A DNA stretch of 64,000 nt from Tyto alba (lineage: Eukaryota; Chordata; Aves; Strigiformes; Tytonidae), in NCBI RefSeq assembly GCF_018691265.1, contig NW_024881324.1, forward strand, positions 7,629,730 through 7,693,729. Direction: 5' to 3'. The notes beneath the pieces were generated by a model that made no database searches, was not told where the DNA came from, and worked only from the letters and a program-made list of their open reading frames with translations. Positions within the stretch are counted from its first letter, which is position 1. The number at the start of each line of letters is the position of its first letter. This document shows, in pieces, positions 47,901 through 56,510 of the stretch. Made by a program: the position numbers and the translations under genes.

Positions 47901-50900
47901 TCCTTGTGTTATCCACACTGTTTCCAGCACAAATCCAAAACACAGCCCCACACTAGCTACTGTGAAGAAAATGAACTCTACCCCAGCCAAAACCAAAGAG
48001 ATGATGCAATTGGACTCTGACCCCATCCAAGTAGGCAGAAAGGTATTGCACAATTCCATACTATATTTTTCTCACTAAGTGAACTTCAGACTTTCTTTAA
48101 AATGCAATTGATGTTACTACTACCTTATTCTTTAAACTCGTAATGTTGTAGCTGCAGCCTTAGTCCTGTCTGACCATTTTGTCTTTCTCTGCACTTCATC
48201 ACCAGCTACTCTGGTTTTAATACAAGGCCTCTGAATATCAGAAACAAGGCTCTTCCTTCCCCCCTCAAATATCCTCACCTCTAGTGTCGCCCTGACTGCT
48301 CTTAGCACCCATAAACGCACTTCCCAATGGTCTTGGCCATTTGCAGGTTTTGGGTGGTCACTGAAGCCATCTGCCAGCATATGTAGGAGTAAAAATAATG
48401 TCTGTGGCAGTGTTAGGCTGGGGCAAGCAGCAGTGTAATTTAGCTTTTCTAACATTAAACAAATTGCAAGCTGAAGCTAACTGTCCTGGACACGTAGCTG
48501 GGAATTGAGGTGTCCAAAATTAGAGTGTGCTGAGTTCAGTGATAGTAAAAGAACAAGGCACCTTAACCCACGTTTGAAATCATGCCTGGGTTTTAGAAGG
48601 TGGCCAAGAACTATTGGTGTGCTGAAAGCATGTTATTGCTGCCTCAAGGGTCACGGCATGATGACTGCCAAAACCCCAGACTTGTAGCCCAGATGTGTTT
48701 AAGCTACTTTCCTTCCTCCCCCACCTTGTCTCCTCAGCACCCCCTCATGATGGGGAGGTGCTGAGCAATTCCAGCACCTCTTTGCTGTCGCAGCAGGGTC
48801 ATGTACCAGGGGGATTTCTTGCATTCCAGATCGTATCGTTTTGGATCATGCTGGACTGTAACAAAAAGGTACTGGGGAATTTGCACAGGTAGCTGGAGAA
48901 TCCTCATGACTTCACAGAAGTATCTGAATGAAGATGAAGGTGCCTTTTTAGTAGTTTTAAGCCTTTTCCTCATCTCTCTATAGCTCAATAGTTGGCAAGT
49001 TTGATGGGGTTTGGGACAGAGGAGCTCTAGTAGCTGTGAATCCACGCGACAGACAACGGTTAGTAAATCTTTGTTATTGTCTTTTCTCTAATGTATGCAG
49101 TAACATGTTTTTCCTCCTGCCACTTTTCGATGAGTCCTTTCGTTTAAAGGACTAACCTACACAAGTTCTCCTCTACCACAAGCCTCAGCTGCAGTTGCAG
49201 AGTTCTTTACTCTAGATTTGTGAGCTTCCTTCAGGAAGCCGCCCTGCCTCTTGGTGGGAAAATATGTGGTTTGTTCCAACCCAGCAGGAGCAGAGCTGCA
49301 CGTCTCATCTGAATTTTATTATTTCCTTTTCAACCCATCTGCTTCTCCTCTTTTTGTTCTTTTTCCCCTCACTTCCCTTTATTCAAATTTTTCATTCTTG
49401 CCTATAGCCAACCCAAATGTAGTTTGACCCTACCGCCAGGATTTTTTAATTAGACACATAATCTTGAATTGACAATAATTTTAAAAGATCGGTGCTGTAT
49501 TGTGTACTGTATTCTAAACTATGGCAGAAGAATACTATGTTTTGTCTGTTAGTTTTGAGATGAATATGCAAAAAAAGATAAATGCTTGTTTATGAGAAGT
49601 AAACAGTAACCTTTATTTGAGGTGTTGCATGTGCAGCATGAATTTCATGCTCATGAAATTCAAACTAAGCTTTGCTTAGTTTCTGTGCAGTTCAGTTCTA
49701 GTTGTCTCTGCATAGAAATACATGTTACCTCTTTTGTTGAATATTTTGAATGTTATGCTTGAATGTTTGTGTGGTTCCAAAATAACAAAGTATAACTTTC
49801 TCCTTTTAGCTATGTCAGTTTAATGATCACCCTAATGGAGAAAAATTCTTCTTATCTCCTTGTTACTGTTTCATATGATCCAAACAAACACAAAGGTGAG
49901 AACTGGGCACTGTTCACGTTTTGATTTTGCATGCTTTAATACAAATCGTATATAGATGTGGTAGGTATATTAGTATCTTCCCCAGATGTTTTATCAGCAT
50001 AGCTTTGCCAGCCGATCACACCAATACACCTGTGTGTTAAAAATTTTAGATGTTGACCAAGCTTGAGACTAAATTTGCTTTCCCTCTCGCATGCTAAGGG
50101 TAAGTGGAAGACAGACATGGTATATTAACAGTGAAATGAAACTAGAAGAATGGCTCTGACAATGAAGCTGGAAGAGTGAATGCTTAGAGTAACATCCCAT
50201 CTGGCCTAGGGAGCTTGAAACACTCCCAGGAGCGGCGGCTTCGCTCTGTTTACCCAATACTTGCAGCCCAACATTTTGCCCATCTTGTGCCTTTCTCCCA
50301 GCCATTACCAGGGTCTGAATATGCTTGGAAGAGGTGAAATTCTGTAAAATCATAAAATATTTTTTCACTTTGTAACTTTTACAACATACCAAAGCCTGAG
50401 GTATTTTAAAAGTTTTGGGGTTTTTTTTGTTAATTTATTAGCTCTCAAAAGAAAGAGGTTTCTTGCTGCTTTTGGGCTCTTCGGCATAATTATCCTTGAA
50501 AAAAATAGGTCTTGTTATCATAAGCAACAATAGTTTAATTCATTGCTCTCCCTCTCACCTTATTCAGCTTTTAGCTTTAATTATGCCACTGTAGTATAAA
50601 GAGCTTGTAGGCCGGATTCACACAGTGTGCTGAGAGTGGTTGTATCCACGGCATGTTTGTGACTTCTGACAACGTGGCTACCCTGGCTGCAGCCTGGAGA
50701 TGATGCAGCAGCAACACCTGAAGCTGTCTGGTGGCCCAGCAAGGTGCCACGAGTTCTTGGACATGGTGGTTCCTGGTTCCTGCAGATAGTGGTAGACACT
50801 GGGGCCCGCTGGTGGGCCTGGTGCTGTGAGTGATGGGGCTGGCTCTCCTGTCGCAGTGAAAATGTTTGTCTCTTCCCCGTCTCTCTCTGATTAGCTTCTC

Positions 50901-51853
50901 CCATTTTCTTTCAGGCCCACCGTTTTATGTTCCTGAATCTGAAATTAAAAGCTTGTTTGGTAAGTGATATTTCAGCTAACCCTTAGGAATTTTTTCCAAA
51001 ACACATGAATGTATTTATATGCTTCTACCTCACGCTGTGACAAGTGATAGAGAGTCACTTGCTTCTTATCTATGGGGTGAAGTCATGGACAAATAATGGG
51101 GAAAATAAATAGCCACAGGGACTTTGCTGTCAAGCAAAATGCTCAGCTCTTCAAAAGATACGAAGAAAACCCAAGAAACAGATACTGTCTCTTTCCTCCC
51201 CTTGGCAACTTTTAATTCTCCCACGACTCATACTGTGCTCAGTGATCTTGTAGCTGCAGCCTTAGTCCCGTTTGACCGTTTTGTCTTTCTCTCATCACCA
51301 GCTACCCTGGCTTTAATACAAGGTCTGTGCATACCAGTTCTACAGTTTCTGCTGTACTTTTGTAGCCAAAAAAGAAAAGTAACATGCCATGCAAAGAAAA
51401 TGCTAAACATACAATTAAAATCCATCAAAACAATGAAACTTGGAATTAGACAGGGAATTTAATTTTAAAAGTTCCTCCTGATGTGCTTTGATATTGCACT
51501 TCTTTTAAATTTACAACTTTCTGAGACCCCTGCAGTGTCAGTGTGCAGTGAGTCGTTGGCATGGACAGTTGCATCCCAGTGCAAAAGACGCCCATAAGTT
51601 TTCCCCAGTGCTTTTGCACCACTGCGTTAGGGACTGTGAGGAAATCTGTGAATAAGATTTTTCTTTTTTCTCCCTGACAGTTTGCATTTTTCAATAACTA
51701 ATCATTCAGCAATTTGTTCCTCTTTCCTCCTTTTCAGGCAACCACTGTGAAATTAAGTGTCTTCAAAAAGTTGATGACTTCTCAGACAGACACAGACAAT
51801 GGGGACTAGATTATTTTCTGGAGGTGCTATATATACTCAAGTTTGTAGCTTGA
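41774..51853 (+). CDS. TPMT: Thiopurine S-methyltransferase (TPMT), complete, 8 coding exons
   Basis: Cytosolic class I methyltransferase that moves the methyl group of S-adenosylmethionine to the sulphur of thiopurines and other aromatic thiols. Coding exons: 41774-41913, 42695-42787, 43851-43983, 44466-44518, 48984-49058, 49810-49895, 50915-50959, 51738-51853; together 741 nt, 246 residues plus stop (human 245). Phases agree throughout. Positions line up with the human protein without a net gap: [13 protein letters not shown] at 66-78 and SVVGVE with Glu90 are SAM-site elements, VWDRGAL covers Ala154, and the last LEVLY covers Tyr240. The C-terminal tail (ILKFVA) differs from the human one. 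The gene starts from the CpG island shared with KDM1B. NHLRC1 follows in the same direction. An antisense LTR lies in the fourth coding intron. Confidence 0.96.
42695..42787 (+). CDS. TPMT: TPMT coding exon 2 (residues 47-78)
   Basis: It encodes [20 protein letters not shown], then [11 protein letters not shown], including the SAM-binding Leu69 and Gly71 equivalents. The acceptor is cttctgcag and the donor AAATG|gtaacg. Confidence 0.95.
43851..43983 (+). CDS. TPMT: TPMT coding exon 3 (residues 78-122)
   Basis: It encodes [38 protein letters not shown]. Glu90 (VGVE) is the family's SAM ribose contact. Residue 80 is Leu, where human has Ala. The acceptor is gtgtgcag and the donor gtatgt. Confidence 0.95.
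44466..44518 (+). CDS. TPMT: TPMT coding exon 4 (residues 123-140)
   Basis: A 53-nt exon, [17 protein letters not shown] plus part of Ser140. The acceptor is attgtag and the donor gtagga. It is followed by a 4.5 kb intron that holds an antisense LTR. Confidence 0.94.
45879..45900. repeat. Poly(T) run, 22 bases
   Basis: Uninterrupted T run inside the large TPMT intron. Confidence 0.85.
47503..48001 (-). mobile_element. Endogenous retrovirus LTR in TPMT intron, diverged
   Basis: The reverse complement reads GGTTTTGGCTGGGGTAGAG, then GGGGCTGTGTTTTGGATTTG, GATAACACAAGGATG, GCACAAGGAGCTGGGAGGG and finally CAGCTGTGTGGTGCTTCTTA. This is the same general LTR type as at 28136 but a different, internally altered subtype. 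It is antisense to TPMT. ORFs across it are not genes. Edges are approximate. Confidence 0.75.
48145..48234. repeat. Dispersed repeat, copy 1 (TPMT intron)
   Basis: About 90 bp beginning TTGTAGCTGCAGCCTTAGTC and ending near TTTTAATACAAGGCCT. A second copy lies at 51248-51331, same orientation. I do not recognise the family. Confidence 0.65.
48984..49058 (+). CDS. TPMT: TPMT coding exon 5 (residues 140-165)
   Basis: It encodes [20 protein letters not shown], then RDRQ. This is the conserved KFD..WDRGAL block. The acceptor is ctctatag and the donor gttagt. Confidence 0.95.
49810..49895 (+). CDS. TPMT: TPMT coding exon 6 (residues 165-194)
   Basis: It encodes [29 protein letters not shown]. 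The acceptor is ccttttag and the donor gtgaga. SYDP(N/T)KH is a TPMT signature near the substrate site. Confidence 0.95.
50915..50959 (+). CDS. TPMT: TPMT coding exon 7, 45 nt (residues 194-209)
   Basis: It encodes [15 protein letters not shown], matching the conserved PGPPFYVP loop. The acceptor is ctttcag and the donor gtaagt. It is too short for ORF scans. Confidence 0.94.
51248..51331. repeat. Dispersed repeat, copy 2 (TPMT intron)
   Basis: Similar to 48145-48234 with several substitutions and a short deletion after TTTGTCTTTCTCT. It is flanked by unrelated sequence. Confidence 0.65.
51738..51853 (+). CDS. TPMT: TPMT coding exon 8 (residues 209-246 and stop)
   Basis: It encodes [41 protein letters not shown]. 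The acceptor is ccttttcag. The last six residues diverge from mammals and add one residue. Confidence 0.94.
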
Positions 51854-52125
51854 TTAAAATTAATTAAAATAACTTACATCCCATCTTCCTTTTATTTTTT
51901 TCTCACCTTTTAAAATGAGACAGGTTTTGGGGCACTCTTAAAGCAGGCTTCAGTGTACAGAAAAATGTCTGTGGGACATTTTTGTCCATTTTGCTTACCA
52001 AGTCAGCTCTCCTACCTAGCTGCCTTCACTGTCTTGAGATGCGCATAGCTTTTCTTATGCCCCATGCACAAACAAGCATTTTTAAGTACATCTTATTTCT
52101 TCCATACCAATTCGAGTCATCAGAG
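51854..52125 (+). other. TPMT: TPMT 3' untranslated region (start)
   Basis: AT-rich sequence directly after the TPMT stop. No AATAAA was seen close by; ATTAAA occurs at 51853-51858 (overlapping the stop) and 51863-51868. The next AATAAA is at 52447-52452 inside a GC-rich block. The true 3' end cannot be fixed from sequence. Confidence 0.4.
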
Positions 52126-52129
52126 CTGG

Positions 52130-52540
52130 GAAGAGGAAACGTTCCTGTTCCTGTTCGGCCGTTGCCAGTCGATGCTGACTGCCCGGCACTCCGCAGGTCG
52201 GCCTCGCCGGCTGGCAGCCCCCCGAGCAGTGGCAGCTGCTCCTCAAGTGCCGTTTGCGGCGCCAGGGTGGGCAGCTGGGCGAGAGAGGCGGGAAGCCGGC
52301 GCCAGCCGCTCCTCTCCATCCCCGCGAGTCGCCGTTAGAAGTCAAGAGAGGAGCTGGCGGTGAGCGGGCAAGAACGCCTGGCAGCAGCTGCTTGAGGGGG
52401 AGCTGTGGTCGAGCAGGAGAGGGAGGAGGGAAGCGAACTGGATGACAATAAAGGAGAGAGCATGGGGAGAAAATGCCCCTGCGGTGGCTCGCGTGTGCGC
52501 TGCTCCCTCCTTCAAGAGTGCAGCTATGAGCCAGCAAACC
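52130..52540. promoter_or_regulatory. GC/CpG-rich block between TPMT and NHLRC1
   Basis: About 400 bp clearly richer in G, C and CpG than its flanks. It holds a plausible plus-strand donor (CTGGCG|gtgagc at 52359). No protein of either strand is recognised. It could be a separate promoter or enhancer island or the first exon of a non-coding transcript; inference only. Confidence 0.35.
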
Positions 52541-53452
52541 GGCACAGGGCTTGTAGGGTGAGGACGTTCAAAGAAAGAGCCTGCAGAGCTGCTGCGTGTT
52601 CAGCTGAACACAAACCTTCCTTGGCGGGTCTTCTATCGCTCCTGTATGGGTACTATTGCAATTTTTAAAAATCACAGAATTCGGGGCTCTCAAAACCCTT
52701 TCTTGTCCTGGCCTTCTCCCCTTGGCAGCTAAAACGCTGGAAAGGTACAATTGCAATGTAGTGTGTTATAATTCACCAAGACTGGAAGGTGACTAAAAGC
52801 CATGGAGCTTTTTAGAGAGTTATAATCCTAGAGCTGCCAGCAGGTCTGATGATTTTAGCACAGGAGTCCCCGAGCTACAGCCCTTGCAACTCTCGATATT
52901 GCTTGTAGCTGCTGGCACTCAAAGGCCAGGTTGACAGGAGAAAGGCCGTAGCCAGTGGGCCAGTGCAAGCTGGGAGCTACTGCTTTCACGTATTTTTCCC
53001 TTCTGGCCAGTACTGCAGCTACCAGGTTAAAGCACTTCCTTCTAGAATTTTTTTTTCCCCACACGCAGCGTGAGCGCTGCGGCATTTTATCTCGTGCTTG
53101 CAGAGAGGCGATAAGCCACGCAAGGCCTGGTGCTGGGCCCGAGGCTGCTGCGTGCTCGGCGGTGTCCTGCGTGGGGTGCCCGGCGGGACGTTCTGGGGAT
53201 GTGCAAGATGGCCCAGCCCCGAGCGTAGTGTGGTTACGCCGAGCATACGCTGCGGGTACGCCTTGCAGGGTGAGCACGTGCTGCCTGACGTACCCCTTTG
53301 GGAAAAGCGGCTGCTAGTCATTAGCTGTAACTGTTTTCATTGCGTTTTCCAAAGCTTCCCTGAACAGCACGAGAAATCCAACGAACTGCGGGCGGCACCA
53401 TGACCCTAATACGGGCGTAAATAGCACCAGCAGCAGCGCGGTAACTTGGGAA

Positions 53453-53530
53453 CAGGGTGCCCGTAGGGATCTGAAGGAGCGTTTTCCCCAGGGTGTCTGT
53501 AGGGAATCTGAAGGAGCGTTTTCCCGGGCA
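53453..53530 (+). repeat. Two-copy tandem repeat upstream of NHLRC1
   Basis: Two adjacent units of about 39 bp: each has CAGGGTG, then GTAGGGA, then TCTGAAGGAGCGTTTTCCC. They differ by a few bases. Located about 210-290 bp before the NHLRC1 start. Confidence 0.75.
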
Positions 53531-53559
53531 GGGCTGAGCGCCGCTGCCGGCGGGCGGCT

Positions 53560-53741
53560 GCCCCCGGCCGCCATTGCCCGCCCGCTCCGCGCCTCAACTC
53601 GCCCACAGGGGGCGCCCGCCCCGCCCTCAGCCACCGCCCCGCCCTCAGGCCCAGCCCCCCCCCAGGCCCCGCCCCGCTCTCGGGCCCCGCCCCGCCCTCG
53701 GCCACCGCCCTCCGAGCCCGCCCCGCCTCCCCGCGGCGGGA
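53560..53741 (+). promoter_or_regulatory. NHLRC1: NHLRC1 core promoter with GC-box array
   Basis: The 180 bp before the ATG hold at least five CCCCGCC(C/T) GC boxes, two of them in near-repeats of CCCGCCCTCGGCCACCGCCC. This is typical of TATA-less, Sp1-type promoters. Upstream, a CACGTG E-box near 53275 and TGACGT near 53287 lie in the same CpG-rich stretch. Binding is inferred. Confidence 0.65.
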
Positions 53742-54896
53742 ATGGCGGCGGAGGACGAGGCGGAGCTGAGCCTGCTGGAGTGCCGGGTGTGCTTCGAGCG
53801 GTACGGCCCCGGCGGGCAGCGGCGGCCGCGGAACCTTCCCTGCGGGCACGTCCTCTGTCGGGGCTGCGTGGGGGCCCTGGGCGGCACCGAGCGCCGGCGG
53901 TTGGAGTGTCCCTTCTGCCGGCGGGTCTGCGGCTCCGCCGAGACCAGCGACTGCTTGCCGCTGCTGCAGCTGCTGGAGGTGCTGGGTCCCGCCGGCGGCC
54001 CCTCGGCCTTGGGGAGGAGCGGCGGAGGGGAGGCCGGGCCGGCCGCCGCGGGCCTCGGGCTCCGGCTGTCCCTGGGGGGCTGGGGGTCGCTGGTCAACCC
54101 CACCGGGGTGGCTGCCTGCCGCAGGTCCGGGCGCCTGGCTGTGGCGCACGACGGCAAGAAGAGGATCCACGTCTTCGGGCCGAGCGGCTCCTGCCTGCAG
54201 CGGTTCGGGGAGCGGGGGGACGCCGGCAACGACATCAAGTACCCGCTTGATGTGACGGTGACGTCGGACGGGCACGTGGTGGTCACCGATGGCGGAGACC
54301 GCGCCGTGAAGGCCTTCGATTTTGAGGGCCGGGGGGTCCTGGCCATCCGGGAGGGTTTCTGTTTGCCGTGGGGCTTGGATGCCACCCCCGAGAGCGAAGT
54401 AATCCTGACTGACTCGGAGGCAGGCGCCCTGTACCGCTTGACGGCCGACTTCAAGAAGGGGGAATTAAAGAAGTGTCAGATGATCCGGTCTCAGCTCATC
54501 AGCCCAAGAGGGGTCGCGGTCTCCCAGACCTCGGGTGCTATCGCCGTGATAGAGCACCTGAAAGCTCAAGGACTGAACAGCAGTAGCACCCGCGTGAAGA
54601 TATTCAGTGCGGAGATGGATCTTGTTGGCCAGATGGATAGCTTCGGTCTGAACCTCGTTTTCCCCTCCAAAATATATACCACGGCTGTGGCCTTTGACAA
54701 AGAGGGTCGTGTTGTAGTAACAGATGTGTGCAGCCAGGCTGTAATATGCTTAGGGAAACCTGAGGAGTTTCCCATCTTTAACCCTCTAATTAGCCATGGG
54801 CTTTCTTATCCTGTCGGACTGACTTACATGGCAAACAATTTCCTCGTCGTTTTAGACAGCGGTGATCATTCAGTAAAGATATATAGCTCCACCTGA
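53742..54896 (+). CDS. NHLRC1: NHL repeat-containing E3 ubiquitin ligase 1 (malin), complete single exon
   Basis: RING-type E3 ubiquitin ligase that partners with the phosphatase laforin (EPM2A) to control glycogen synthase, PTG and glycogen quality; loss causes Lafora disease in mammals. 384 residues (human 395), intronless as in other vertebrates. The start MAAEDEAELSLLEC resembles the human MAAE start but lacks about ten residues before the RING. RING ligands: Cys14, Cys17, Cys34, His36, Cys39, Cys42, Cys56, Cys59 (C3HC4), with RRPRNLPCGH and LECPFCRR. A short linker (about 75-105) precedes NHL propeller repeats from GGWGSLVNPTGVA to the end (YPLDVTVTSDGHVVVTDGGD, LPWGLD, SPRGVAV, YPVGLTY). 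The frame is open upstream of the ATG but contains no other ATG. The 5' half is far more GC-rich than the 3' half. Confidence 0.96.
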   Translation: MAAEDEAELSLLECRVCFERYGPGGQRRPRNLPCGHVLCRGCVGALGGTERRRLECPFCRRVCGSAETSDCLPLLQLLEVLGPAGGPSALGRSGGGEAGPAAAGLGLRLSLGGWGSLVNPTGVAACRRSGRLAVAHDGKKRIHVFGPSGSCLQRFGERGDAGNDIKYPLDVTVTSDGHVVVTDGGDRAVKAFDFEGRGVLAIREGFCLPWGLDATPESEVILTDSEAGALYRLTADFKKGELKKCQMIRSQLISPRGVAVSQTSGAIAVIEHLKAQGLNSSSTRVKIFSAEMDLVGQMDSFGLNLVFPSKIYTTAVAFDKEGRVVVTDVCSQAVICLGKPEEFPIFNPLISHGLSYPVGLTYMANNFLVVLDSGDHSVKIYSST

Positions 54897-56510
54897 ATGG
54901 GTTTAGATGCTTACTGCTATAGGTTCAAGCTGCTTTCGGCCATAAAGCACACGATGTCCTGGTGTTAGGCGTGTAGGGAGGAGGCATTTTCTGGGCTTTG
55001 AGTGGAATTGCCCTCTTTGACCAACACGCTGTTCTTCCTGCAAAACTTACGTCGAATCTCTCGCCTATCCATGGGAGAAGACCTGGCCGTTGCAGGCCAT
55101 AGTCAACAAAGAATCAACCAAACAGATAATTTGGCTGGTGTTTAAAAAGTTTTGCATACCTTGGCAATCAAACGTTTTTGGTACTTTTTGACAAGTAATA
55201 ACAGCGGCATTTGGAATGGAGTAATCAAAGACCAGCACCTGGGAGAGAAAGGGAGGCATCGTTTGTTTATGTTTCTCATCGCGTTTTAATTACTCTTCCT
55301 TAAGGGTAGATACACTCATGAGAGTGACAGAGTTTCTGTTTCCAGGATTTCTGCATGAGAGAGGAGACTGACTTGGCGAAATAATAGGAGAAATGGAAGC
55401 TTCAGTTCCAGGTTGCCTGAATGCAGCTAAGGTCGTTGCGATGGGAGAGCTACCGCCGATGAGTGAGTTACATGAAGTGAATTGGTGCTCAAAGCCTATT
55501 TTTTCCATACCGGGGAAGCACGCTTCTGGGAGCACTCTTCTCTGTGCTACTTTATTCCCACCTTTATTAGGGTTGTACTGCAACACTTGGTCTTCCTGTA
55601 TAATACACAAGTCTGTGTCTTTACCTAGAGATAATTCGGTGTGTGGTTACCAGCATGGGCAGCTCTCCCTAAAAGTCCCCTGAAGTATTCGTGTTTAGAC
55701 CAGAGATACTTCTGCATATATAAAATTGATTTGGTTGTGCTGCTAACACAGCTATGCTTGGGAGGTTTCCAATACCGCCTGCCTCCGTCTTGTCACTAAT
55801 ATGGTGCTTTTGCACCCCAAACTCCAAGATTCAACTGAAAGTTGTAAAGTTGGTGGGAATAGGGAAAAGGAGATGTCAGCCTCATTTTTTTTTTCCTAAC
55901 TTCCAAATGAGGTTTTGTTGATCGTGAATGCACAGCAGGTTTAGATCAGTTTATATTTTCTTGAAAACAGTTTCAGTGTGCACACAAGTTCTGTTGCCTT
56001 ATTGCACAGTGGCTATTAAGATATATCTGAATTATTTTGAAGAGTTAACACCCCCACTAGAAGTCACTGCTGCATTTTTAGGTATCTACCTGCTGGTAAA
56101 ATGATTACTTAGGCGGTTCAGCATTAAAAGGAAGTTAGATATAAATGTAAATGCTAACTGAGGTAGAGACAAGTAGATTAAAATGGCATAAAACTTTTGG
56201 GGTAATTTATTTAGTCACTGAAATCATTAATATTAACTAATGTAATTTGAAGTTCACAGGCAATCTTTCGATCAGTAAATTTTTAATCTGGTTTTGGTCT
56301 GACTTCAGGATATTTAATAACTGCATGTATTGCTGCACAAGTGATTTACCAAATACTTGCTTTAAACCAGAGTGGTTTATCCCTCTAATTCAGACAATGT
56401 ATTAATCTGTCTTATGTTAACATTTCTATAAACAAAACACATCTATTAAATGCAGCTATGTGTAAAGTTTAATTGAACAGTGACCTGCCAATAAAGTGTG
56501 ATTTGCTTAC
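54897..56510 (+). other. NHLRC1: NHLRC1 3' untranslated region (extent inferred)
   Basis: Non-coding, increasingly AT-rich sequence after the stop. The first good AATAAA is at 56490-56495, which would give a UTR of about 1.6 kb. Small ORFs on both strands have no recognisable product. Confidence 0.45.
56490..56495 (+). terminator. NHLRC1: Candidate polyadenylation signal of NHLRC1
   Basis: AATAAA followed by a GTGTG stretch within ten bases, the expected downstream element. Use is inferred. Confidence 0.45.

Noticed and set aside
47481..47943. Minus-strand ORFs with hydrophobic stretches
   Set aside because: They fall within the antisense LTR; the hydrophobic run comes from its T-rich segment.
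50581..50904. 107-codon minus-strand ORF just before TPMT coding exon 7
   Set aside because: No recognisable domain, lies in a TPMT intron, and compositionally looks like unclassified repeat or random sequence.
53574..53741. N-terminal extension of NHLRC1
   Set aside because: The upstream frame is open but has no ATG and translates to Pro/Arg-rich sequence from GC boxes; homologues start near the chosen Met.
53406..54275. 289-codon minus-strand ORF over NHLRC1
   Set aside because: Antisense shadow of a GC-rich coding exon; the plus strand encodes malin with an intact RING.
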